The translations under genes were made by a program, and so were the position numbers. This document shows positions 1-6,925 of a stretch of DNA of 6,925 nucleotides, piece after piece (the stretch's first letter is position 1; the number at the start of each line of letters is the position of its first letter). Where the stretch lies: contig JASHVF010000091.1 of NCBI GenBank assembly GCA_030039615.1, forward strand, positions 1-6,925. The letters run 5' to 3'. The notes beneath the pieces are model-generated. The model did no database searches and was not told the DNA's origin. It was given only the letters and a program-made list of their open reading frames with translations. Source of the stretch: Gammaproteobacteria bacterium (GTDB taxonomy: Bacteria; Pseudomonadota; Gammaproteobacteria; Steroidobacterales; Steroidobacteraceae).

Positions 1-1680
1 CTCGATGAGTACCGGCAGCTCGCACAGAGCTACGGCGCGTACTGGCCGCCGCCCGCCGCCGCACCGCTCGACACGGCACGCGAGCTCGAGCAGATTCCGC
101 GCGCCGCACTCGAGCAGCTGCACGTCTGGGCAGCCGCCGCCGATCCGCTCATCACGAGGCTGCAGCAGCTCGGCAGCGAGCGCGGCGAGCTCGCACTGCT
201 GCACGGACTGCTGAGCGCGCGCAGCGCGCAACTGCCGAACCTGGCACTGTTCGCGCAGAGCGGGCCGGTGCTGGCGCGGCGCGCCTACCTGCTCGCGGAA
301 GGCAGCGGCGAGCTCGCCGTTCCGCCCGGCGTGCTCGTGGAGCGAATCCCGGCTGACGCCCGCACCTACCTGCTGGCGGTCGGTCCCGAGGAGCGCATCG
401 GCGCGCTCGATGAGGATCTGATCGCCCGCGAGGCACGGCGCATCGTGCTGCCGGCACAGCTCCCCGCCGAGCCGCAGGCCGGGCTCGCCATGATCGAGGC
501 GCGCACGCTTGAGCTCACGCGCGAGGACGGGGAGCTGCGCGCGCAGCTCGAGCGGCTGCATGCGGCGCACAATCTTGCCGCCGCGCTCGCGGATCTGAAT
601 TTCGTCGAGTGGCTGGTCGCCGAGGTGCCGGAGCTCTCCGTCACCGAGCATTTCGCCTGGATCACCGGGTGGACCAGCGATCCCGCCGGCGCCGCGCTGC
701 AGAGCGCGCTGCGGCGCGCGCGCCTGCATTTCCTGCTGCGCTTCCCGGCGGCTCCCACGGGCATTCCGCAGCCGGTGCTGCTGCACAACCCGCGCTGGGT
801 CCAGCCCTTCGAGCTGTTCGCGCGGCTGCTCGGCATGCCGGCGGCGAGCGAGGCCGACCCGAGCCTGATCCTCGCGGTGCTCGCGCCCGTCATGTTCGGC
901 TTCATGTTCGGCGATGTGGCGCAGGGGGCGATCCTGGTAGGCGCGGGGGTTGCGTTGCGGCGCAGGTATCCGCAGGTTGCCCTGCTGATTCCCGGCGGTC
1001 TCGCCGCCATGGCGTTCGGACTCGCCTTCGGCAGCGTGTTCGCGCGCGAGGATGTCCTGCCCGCGCTGTGGCTGCGGCCACTGGACGCGCCGCTCGTGCT
1101 GCTGCGTGTGAGTCTGGTCTTCGGCAGTGGAGTCATCCTCCTCGGGCTGCTGCTCGATGCCATCCAGCACTACTGGGCCGGCCAGGCGCGCAGCTGGTGG
1201 TCGACGCGCGCCGGGCTGGTGCTGTGCTACGTCGCGGCGATCGGCGCGCTCTACGACGCACGTACGCTGTGGCTCGTGCCGGCCGGCCTGTGCTGGTACT
1301 CACTTGGCGGCGCGGCACTCGCGCCCGGCGGGCGGCTCGCCGCCTTCGGGGCGAGCGTGGGAGAATCGCTCGAGATCATGCTGCAGCTCGTGGTGAACAC
1401 CGTGTCCTTCGTGCGCGTCGGAGCGTTCGCGCTGGCGCACGCGGGCTTGGCCGCGGCGATCAGCGGCCTCGCGGCCGGCGCGGCCTCCCGGCCGCTCGCC
1501 TGGCTCATCCTGCTGCTCGGCAATGCGCTGGTCCTCGTCGCGGAAGGACTGGTGGTCGCCATCCAGACCACGCGCCTCGTGCTCTTCGAGTTCTTCATCC
1601 GCTTCCTCCACGGCTCCGGCCGTCCGTTCCGACCGCTGCCGCAAGCCGCAGGTCCCGCATCCCCAAGAACCAAGGAATGA
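1..1680 (+). CDS. atpI: V-type ATPase subunit I (membrane stator, a-subunit homologue), 5'-truncated by window edge
   Basis: This is the stator subunit that carries the ion half-channels beside the K ring and anchors the peripheral stalks. It is the homologue of eukaryotic subunit a. The frame is open from base 1 to the TGA at 1678-1680, giving 559 visible residues. The family usually has about 600-660, so some tens of N-terminal residues probably lie upstream. A GTG at 268 could start a shorter frame, but the upstream codons read as normal subunit I sequence, so it is not the start. Numbering from the first visible codon, residues 1 to about 280 are the cytoplasmic, partly coiled-coil arm, ending in ITGWTSDP and PFELFARLLGMP (family GWVP and PYG-like blocks). 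About six or more hydrophobic segments follow. Signature blocks are GFMFGDVAQG (300-309), SFVRVGAFALAHAGL with the likely essential Arg472 and His480, and TTRLVLFEFFIRF with Arg525 and Glu530. The protein ends in the family-like GSGRPFRPL. It lies 4 bases upstream of K. Identity is confident; the true start is not visible. Confidence 0.95.
   Translation, partial: LDEYRQLAQSYGAYWPPPAAAPLDTARELEQIPRAALEQLHVWAAAADPLITRLQQLGSERGELALLHGLLSARSAQLPNLALFAQSGPVLARRAYLLAEGSGELAVPPGVLVERIPADARTYLLAVGPEERIGALDEDLIAREARRIVLPAQLPAEPQAGLAMIEARTLELTREDGELRAQLERLHAAHNLAAALADLNFVEWLVAEVPELSVTEHFAWITGWTSDPAGAALQSALRRARLHFLLRFPAAPTGIPQPVLLHNPRWVQPFELFARLLGMPAASEADPSLILAVLAPVMFGFMFGDVAQGAILVGAGVALRRRYPQVALLIPGGLAAMAFGLAFGSVFAREDVLPALWLRPLDAPLVLLRVSLVFGSGVILLGLLLDAIQHYWAGQARSWWSTRAGLVLCYVAAIGALYDARTLWLVPAGLCWYSLGGAALAPGGRLAAFGASVGESLEIMLQLVVNTVSFVRVGAFALAHAGLAAAISGLAAGAASRPLAWLILLLGNALVLVAEGLVVAIQTTRLVLFEFFIRFLHGSGRPFRPLPQAAGPASPRTKE
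1672..1676 (+). promoter_or_regulatory. Shine-Dalgarno site of subunit K
   Basis: AAGGA sits 8 bases before the ATG at 1685, within the last codons of subunit I. It is one of the two clearest ribosome binding sites in the window. That fits the need for about ten or more K copies per enzyme, although the link to stoichiometry is inference. Confidence 0.7.
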
Positions 1681-1684
1681 CACC

Positions 1685-2050
1685 ATGCCCCCGGTCCCCC
1701 GATTCAGCGCACGTCTCGGCCCCGCAGTGGTCGTACTCACCCTGTTCATCGCCGCTCTGGCGACCGCCCTGCTGCTTGCCTCGAGGCCGGCCGCCGCGGC
1801 GCAGGGCGCCGCTCCCGCAGCACTCGACCCGCAGCTGGCAGGCTGGGCATTCATCGCCGCCGCACTCTCCACGGCCCTTGCGGCACTCTCCGCAGGCTAC
1901 GCGGTCGGGCGTGTCGGCAGCGCCGCGATCGGCGCAATCGCGGAGAAGCCCGAGCTGTTTGGACGCGTGCTGGTGCTCGTCGGCCTCGCGGAAGGCATCG
2001 CGATCTACGGCCTGATCGTCTCCATCCTGATTCTCAATCGGCTCGGCTGA
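1685..2050 (+). CDS. atpK: V-type ATPase subunit K (c-ring proteolipid)
   Basis: This 121-residue membrane protein forms the ion-carrying rotor ring. Residues 1-13 carry two arginines and are followed by a hydrophobic stretch at about 14-32, then small residues (ASRPAAAAQG, 32-41) that resemble a signal peptidase site. The hairpin follows: helix 1 at about 52-86 with the Gly/Ala-rich segment GYAVGRVGSAAIGAIAE (71-87), the polar loop KPELFGR (88-94), and helix 2 at about 95-117 (VLVLVGLAEGIAIYGLIVS). Glu103 is the expected ion-binding carboxylate. The single hairpin behind a leader-like segment resembles, from memory, the Thermus L subunit rather than the doubled four-helix proteolipids of Enterococcus or eukaryotes. 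The ATG at 1685 is chosen because AAGGA precedes it at the right distance and because earlier in-frame starts lie inside subunit I. It ends 3 bases before F. Whether the N-terminal segment is cleaved or stays as a third helix cannot be told. Confidence 0.93.
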   Translation: MPPVPRFSARLGPAVVVLTLFIAALATALLLASRPAAAAQGAAPAALDPQLAGWAFIAAALSTALAALSAGYAVGRVGSAAIGAIAEKPELFGRVLVLVGLAEGIAIYGLIVSILILNRLG

Positions 2051-2053
2051 GCG

Positions 2054-2344
2054 ATGCGCGTGCTGGTCATCGCGGACGAGCTCACCGCCGCGGGCTGGCG
2101 CATGGCCGGCGCGCAGGTGCGGCTGCCGGGCGCGGAGGCGATCGAAAAGCTCTGGCAGGCCGCGGACCGTGCCGACCTGGTGCTGATCAGCGCCGAGCTG
2201 GCCGCGCAGCTGCCGGCGGCCGTGCTCGATGAGGCCCGCCGGCGCTCCCAACCCCTGGTGCTCGTCATTCCTGACCTGCTGCACCGCAGGGAACCATCGG
2301 ACATCGAGATCGACGTGCGCCGCGCGCTGGGAGTCGCCATTTGA
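2054..2344 (+). CDS. atpF: V-type ATPase subunit F (central stalk)
   Basis: This 96-residue soluble protein matches subunit F, called NtpG in Enterococcus, which binds the side of the D shaft and rotates with it. It begins MRVLVIADELTAAGWRMAG, the counterpart of the family opening that runs roughly as strand, GDE, then GFrLAG. It continues with ADLVLISAELAAQL (about 40-53) and a beta strand followed by a proline, QPLVLVIPD (66-74). It closes with a basic helix, DVRRALGVAI, like the usual C-terminal helix that contacts the A/B head. The alternating strand and helix pattern fits the Rossmann-like fold of the family, and the length is usual (about 100). The start lies 3 bases after the K stop with no strong Shine-Dalgarno, so translation is probably coupled to K. 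Its stop overlaps the TTG start of E. It does not resemble the membrane b subunit, called AtpF in F-type enzymes. Confidence 0.88.
   Translation: MRVLVIADELTAAGWRMAGAQVRLPGAEAIEKLWQAADRADLVLISAELAAQLPAAVLDEARRRSQPLVLVIPDLLHRREPSDIEIDVRRALGVAI
2329..2333 (+). promoter_or_regulatory. Shine-Dalgarno site that supports the TTG start of subunit E
   Basis: GGGAG lies inside the end of subunit F, 7 bases before the TTG at 2341. In this frame there is no ATG or GTG between the upstream stop (TGA at 2230-2232) and 2341. The first in-frame ATG is over 300 bases further on, within the C-terminal domain. Together these make TTG the likely start. Confidence 0.65.
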
Positions 2345-3006
2345 GCGCGCAGCCGCCGCAGAGCGAACCGCTGCCGGGGAGCGTCCTCGAGCTGCAGGTC
2401 GAGGGGCTCGTCGAGCGCGTCACGCGCTACCGCGACGGGCGCCGCACGGAGCTGCGCGCCGCGGCCGCCGCGCAGAGGCAGGAGATCCTCAAGGGCGCGC
2501 GCGCCGAAGCGCGCGCGAACGTACGCAGCGCGGTTGCCCTGGAGCGCGCCAGGCGTGAGCAGGGGCTGCGGCAGGCGCAGGCACAGGCCGAGCTCGAGGC
2601 GCGGCAGCGGGCGCAGCAGCAGATCGCGCGGCTGCTCGCGAGCATGTGGGACGAGCTGCCGCAGGCGCTCGCGGCGCGCTGGCAGAGCCCGGCGGACCGG
2701 CGGCGCTGGATAGCTGCGGCCGTGACCGCGGCCGGCGCGCTGCTCGCCGCGCGTCCCTGGCGCATCGCGCACGGCGAGGGTTGGGCCGAGAGCGAGACGC
2801 GCGAGCTCGAGGCACTGGCGCTGGCACACGGCGCCCGCTCCGTCGAGTGGGTCGTTGACCCAGGCACCATCGCGGGACTGCGCATCTACACCGCGGGGGC
2901 CTGCGTCGATGCGACGGTCGCGGGCCTCACCGCGCGGCGCGCGGAGATCGAGGCCGCGTTTCTCGCGGGGTACCCGGGCGCCGGGGGTGCCGGTGGGCCG
3001 ACATGA
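2341..3006 (+). CDS. atpE: V-type ATPase subunit E (peripheral stalk)
   Basis: This 221-residue protein has the subunit E layout: a long, charged, Ala/Arg/Glu/Gln-rich helix at about 15-105 that should form the stalk coiled coil, then a globular C-terminal domain at about 106-210 that binds the top of the A/B head. The helix is typified by AAAAQRQEILKGARAEARA and repeated RAQ and EARQRAQQQIA. The C-terminal part has WVVDPGTIAGLRIYTAGACV, corresponding to the family strand block where a gly-rich turn is followed by a final D/N-T segment and helix (VDATVAGLTARRAEIEAAFL). The length is close to the usual 190-210, with a slightly extended Gly-rich tail. It starts at TTG, overlapping the F stop by 4 bases, and its own stop overlaps the ATG of A. 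The partner strand of the heterodimeric stalk (G/H) is not in the window. Sequence conservation in E is low, so the call rests on helix pattern, domain order and position. Confidence 0.87.
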   Translation: MSAQPPQSEPLPGSVLELQVEGLVERVTRYRDGRRTELRAAAAAQRQEILKGARAEARANVRSAVALERARREQGLRQAQAQAELEARQRAQQQIARLLASMWDELPQALAARWQSPADRRRWIAAAVTAAGALLAARPWRIAHGEGWAESETRELEALALAHGARSVEWVVDPGTIAGLRIYTAGACVDATVAGLTARRAEIEAAFLAGYPGAGGAGGPT

Positions 3007-4767
3007 CTGAAGCGCGCATCCGCTGGATCAGCGGGCCGGTGCTGCGCGCAGTCACCGCCGACGTCTTTCATGCGCAGGAGGCCGTCGCCGTCGGCGCCGG
3101 GGCACTGCTCGGGGAAATCGTGCAGCTCGCCGCCGATGAGATCGTCGCACAGGTTTACGAGGATACGACGGGACTGAAACCGGGCGACCTGGTGAGCGGC
3201 ACCGGGCAGCCGCTCTCGGTGCGGCTCGGCCCGGCGCTGCTCGGGCACATTTTCGACGGTCTGCTGCGACCGCTCGACACCCAGGGCGCCTTCATCCATC
3301 CCGGTCTCGGGCAGCCTGCCCTGCAGCGTTTCGCCTTCGAGCCTGCGGTACGTGTGGGCGATACGCTCGGCCGAGGACAGGCCATCGGCACAATCGGCAC
3401 GCCGCGGCCGCAGCAGTGCCTCGCTCCGCCCGGGATCTCCGGGGTCGTCGTCACGGTCGCGCCGGCGGGCAGCTACCGCGAGGATGAGGCGATCTGCCGG
3501 ATCCGTCGCGACGATGGCGCGACGCGTGACATCAGCTTCGCGCACTCCTGGCCCGTGCGACAGCCGCGACCGCTCGAGCGGCGGCTGCCGATCGGCGGAC
3601 CCATGATCACCGGTCAGCGCGTCCTCGACATCCTCTTTCCCGTCGCGCGCGGGGGACGCGCGGCGATTCCGGGCGGTTTCGGCACCGGCAAGACCGTGCT
3701 GCTCGAGGCCATCGCCAAGTGGTGCGATGCCGACATCATCGTGTACGTCGGCTGCGGCGAGCGCGGCAACGAGATGGCCGAGGTGCTCGATGAGCTGCCG
3801 AAGCTCGAGGACCCGCGCAACGGCCGCCCGCTCATGGAGCGCACCGTGATCATCGCCAACACCTCCAACATGCCGGTCGCCGCGCGCGAGGCGAGCGTCT
3901 ACACCGCCATCACGGTCGCGGAATACTTCCGGGACCAGGGCCAGCACGTGGCTCTCATGGCGGACTCGACCAGCCGCTGGGCGGAGGCGCTGCGGGAAGT
4001 CAGCGGACGCCTCGGCGAGCTGCCGGGTGAGGCCGGCTACCCGGCCTACCTTTCCTCGCGGATCGCGGAGTTCTACGAGCGCGCCGGTCGCGTCAGCACC
4101 CTCGGGGGCCGCGAAGGATCGGTCACGATCATCGGGGCCATCAGTCCGCCGTCCGGGGATTTCTCCGAGCCGGTGACGATGCACACGCGGCGCAGCGTGC
4201 GCACCTTCTGGGGCCTCGATCGCGGGCGCGCACAGGCGCGCTTCTATCCGGCGATCGATCCGCTGCAGTCCTACAGCCGCGACGCCGAGGCACTCGCGCA
4301 GTGGTGGCAGATCCAGGGCAACCCGGCGTGGACCGCGCAGCGCACGGCAGTGCTCGAGCTGCTCACCGAGCAGGCGCACCTCGAGCGCATGGCCCGCATC
4401 GTCGGCAAGGACGCCCTGCCCGCCCCGCAGCAGGCGACGCTGCTGTGCGCCGAGCTGGTGAGCGAGGCGGTCCTGCGGCAATCCTCATTCTCGGAGGTCG
4501 ACCGCTACTGCTCGCCGCAGCGTCAGACGGCGATGCTGAGCCTCGTGATGCGCTTCGTGGAGCTGGCACGCGCGGCCGTGCAGCGCGGCGTCGACCCCGA
4601 GCGCATCGCCGCCATGCCGATGCGCGCGCTCCTGCAGCGCATCGGCGAGCAGTACGGGGAGCATCGCATCGCCGACATCGGCGCGCTCTGGCCGCAGCTC
4701 GAGTCGGATTTCCACGCACTGGAGCGCGCCCAGCCCGCCGCGCCCCCCGCCGCCGAGGCCGCGCACC

Positions 4768-4778
<11 letters not shown>
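3003..4778 (+). CDS. atpA: V-type ATPase catalytic subunit A
   Basis: This is the catalytic subunit, which binds and turns over ATP at its interface with B, three copies per head. Its 591 residues match the family (about 580-600). The N-terminal barrel (about 1-75) opens with RIRWISGPVLRA and continues VYEDTTGLKPGDLV and LGPALLGHIFDGLLRPLD. An insert typical of A subunits, absent from F-type beta, covers about 105-195 (RVGDTLGRGQAIG, APPGISGVV, HSWPVRQPRP). The nucleotide-binding core has the P-loop GGFGTGKT (224-231, Lys230 and Thr231), GCGERGNE (250-257, with the expected catalytic Glu253), and the Walker B and following block MADSTSRWAEALRE (319-332, Asp321). After it come GELPGEAGYPAYL and SPPSGDFSEPV. 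The helical C-terminal domain includes HLERMARIVGKDALP and ends in an Ala/Pro-rich tail. The ATG at 3003 overlaps the E stop (ATGA), with GGTGGG 5 bases upstream. It overlaps B by 11 bases. Confidence 0.98.
4755..4758 (+). promoter_or_regulatory. Shine-Dalgarno site of subunit B
   Basis: GAGG lies within the end of subunit A, 9 bases before the GTG at 4768. It supports the GTG start, which places B within the last codons of A. The next methionine codon in frame is the ATG at 4861, about 30 codons later. Starting there would remove the conserved first strand (VTFEASVRRVEGPLVFV). Confidence 0.55.
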
Positions 4779-6151
<1,373 letters not shown>

Positions 6152-6159
<8 letters not shown>

Positions 6160-6820
6160 GTGGCAGCGCGAGATCGTCTTCACGCGCATCGCGTTCCTCG
6201 AGCTCAAGGACGAGCAGCGCCTGGCGAAGGAAGGCTACGACCTTCTCGACGAGAAGCGGATCCTGCTCGCCACACGCATTCGCGCCGAGCTGACCCGCCT
6301 CAGGGAGCTGCGGGCGACGGCGCGCCGCGGCGAAGGCGCCGCGCGCGCGGCGCTCGCGGCGGCGGTCACGCGTCACGGCCTCGATGAGCTGGTGCTCTAT
6401 CCGCCGCTTTCGCTCGCCAACGACACGCTGCAGATCGGGCGCTCGCGACTCCTCGGACTCGAGCTGCTCGCGGCGCGGCTCGCGCAGGCGCCGCCCACGT
6501 GGAGCGGTCCGGCCGTGAATGCCTCCCCGGAGGCGCACGCGGCGGCGCTCGCCTTCCGCGGCTTGCTCGCCACGCTCCTCGAGCTCGCCGCCAGCGAGCT
6601 CAACCTGCGCCGTCTGGTGCGCGAGTACACCCGCACCGAGCGCCGCGCGCGCGCGATCGAGAACGTGCTGCTGCCGGAGATCGAGGCGGTTTTGAAGCTC
6701 GTCGAAGAGGAGCTCGAGAGTCTCGATCAGGAGGAGCTCCTGCGACGGCGCCGGCCGCCGCGCGCGCTCGAGCGCGAGCACCGCCCCGGCGCACCGGCGC
6801 CGGAGCGCGGACCGCCATGA
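6152..6820 (+). CDS. atpD: V-type ATPase subunit D (central rotor shaft)
   Basis: Subunit D forms the long antiparallel coiled coil that runs up the centre of the A/B head and transmits rotation to the membrane ring, functionally like F-type gamma. The 222 residues fit the family (about 200-220). The N-terminal helix contains AFLELKDEQRLAKEGYDLLDEKRILLATR (about 14-42), matching the family pattern in which leucine/arginine-rich helix turns precede GhdLLK-KRD. A less conserved middle section includes LVLYPPLSLAND (80-91). The C-terminal helix carries RTERRARAIENVLLPEIEAV (161-180), the counterpart of the diagnostic RRVNALE-v-iP-l block, followed by an acidic run EEELESLDQEELLRRRR. The last 20 or so residues are rich in Pro and Arg and look disordered. 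The ATG follows a very good Shine-Dalgarno and overlaps B by 8 bases. The stop overlaps the ATG of the next gene. Confidence 0.94.
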
Positions 6821-6925
6821 CCAGCAAGGATTCCATCGTCGCTGCGCTCGGCGAGCGCGCGCTGCTCGTGCCCGGCAAGCTGCTGGAGGCGCTCGCCGCC
6901 AATGACCGCCTCAAGGTGAACTTCA
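6817..6925 (+). CDS. Unidentified gene coupled to the V-ATPase operon, 3'-truncated by window edge
   Basis: The ATG at 6817 overlaps the D stop in an ATGA, with GGAG 11 bases before it (6802-6805). The frame stays open to the window end, giving 36 residues and a partial codon. The visible protein begins MTSKDSIVAALGERALLVPG and continues KLLEALAANDRLKVNF. It reads as a soluble, helix-forming N-terminus with no signal peptide, no membrane segment and no motif I can name. It does not start like V-ATPase subunit C, like G/H (which would be strongly coiled-coil), or like the membrane subunits. Because the overlap couples its translation to D, it is likely cotranscribed with the ATPase, but nothing shows that it is part of the enzyme. 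The coding call rests on the operon spacing, the open frame and G/C-rich third positions like the neighbouring genes. Function unknown. Confidence 0.7.
   Translation, partial: MTSKDSIVAALGERALLVPGKLLEALAANDRLKVNF

Noticed and set aside
268..270. GTG as the start of subunit I
   Set aside because: The frame is open to base 1 and upstream codons give plausible subunit I arm sequence, so this is an internal valine and the real start is outside the window.
70..560. Repeated GAGCTCGAG/CTCGAG-type palindromic words suggesting regulatory sites
   Set aside because: They fall in frame as Leu-Glu and Glu-Leu codons throughout all the genes, so codon choice explains them.
609..2015. Long + strand frame overlapping subunits I and K
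   Set aside because: It is a frame-shifted reading of I and K that is extremely Arg/Ala-rich, whereas the true frames contain clear family motifs and membrane segments.
2480..2520. Possible hairpin from the GC-rich GGGCGCGCGCGCC and GCGCGCGCG runs
   Set aside because: It lies in the coding helix of subunit E. Alternating GC runs pair easily by chance here, and there is no T-tract to make a terminator.
2886..4481. Open reading frame of about 530 codons on the - strand, antisense to subunit A
   Set aside because: It is a mirror of A's GC-biased codons (few stop codons arise opposite G/C third positions). The translation is rich in Arg, His and Asp with no domain signature, and it conflicts with a certain gene.

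Overview
The window is one uninterrupted, very GC-rich segment in which every protein gene lies on the + strand. It encodes most of a bacterial V-type (A/V-type, also called V/A-type) ATPase. The strongly G/C-biased third codon positions, the use of ATG, GTG and TTG starts, and the purine-rich Shine-Dalgarno sites all fit a high-GC bacterium. A GC-rich proteobacterium is my best guess, but nothing here (no rRNA, no taxon-specific marker) settles the lineage. Archaea are less likely, because the K subunit has a bacterial-style N-terminal signal-like segment and the gene order is not the usual archaeal one.

Layout from left to right: the membrane stator subunit I, whose reading frame is already open at base 1 and so lacks its true start (1-1680); the c-ring proteolipid K (1685-2050); the small central-stalk subunit F (2054-2344); the peripheral-stalk subunit E, starting at a TTG (2341-3006); the catalytic subunit A (3003-4778); the non-catalytic nucleotide-binding subunit B, starting at a GTG (4768-6159); the central rotor shaft D (6152-6820); and the first 36 codons of an unidentified gene coupled to D (6817-6925, cut by the window edge). 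All junctions are either 3-4 base gaps or overlaps of 4-11 bases. The genes therefore look like one polycistronic, translationally coupled operon. I see no internal promoter, terminator, tRNA, rRNA, CRISPR array, insertion sequence or non-coding stretch over a few bases.

How the parts work together: A and B form the hexameric head, where ATP is hydrolysed or made at A/B interfaces. D and F form the rotating central stalk, which turns the K ring in the membrane. I provides the two ion half-channels and the essential arginine next to the ring, and E helps tie the head to I so that it does not rotate. A complete enzyme also needs subunit C (the socket between the D/F shaft and the K ring) and a second peripheral-stalk subunit (G/H). 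Neither is in the window. They must lie upstream of I, downstream of D, elsewhere in the genome, or be replaced.

I find no convincing novel system. The points most worth following are the I-K-F-E-A-B-D order with no subunit C, the unrecognised gene coupled to D, and the composition of the K-subunit ion site.
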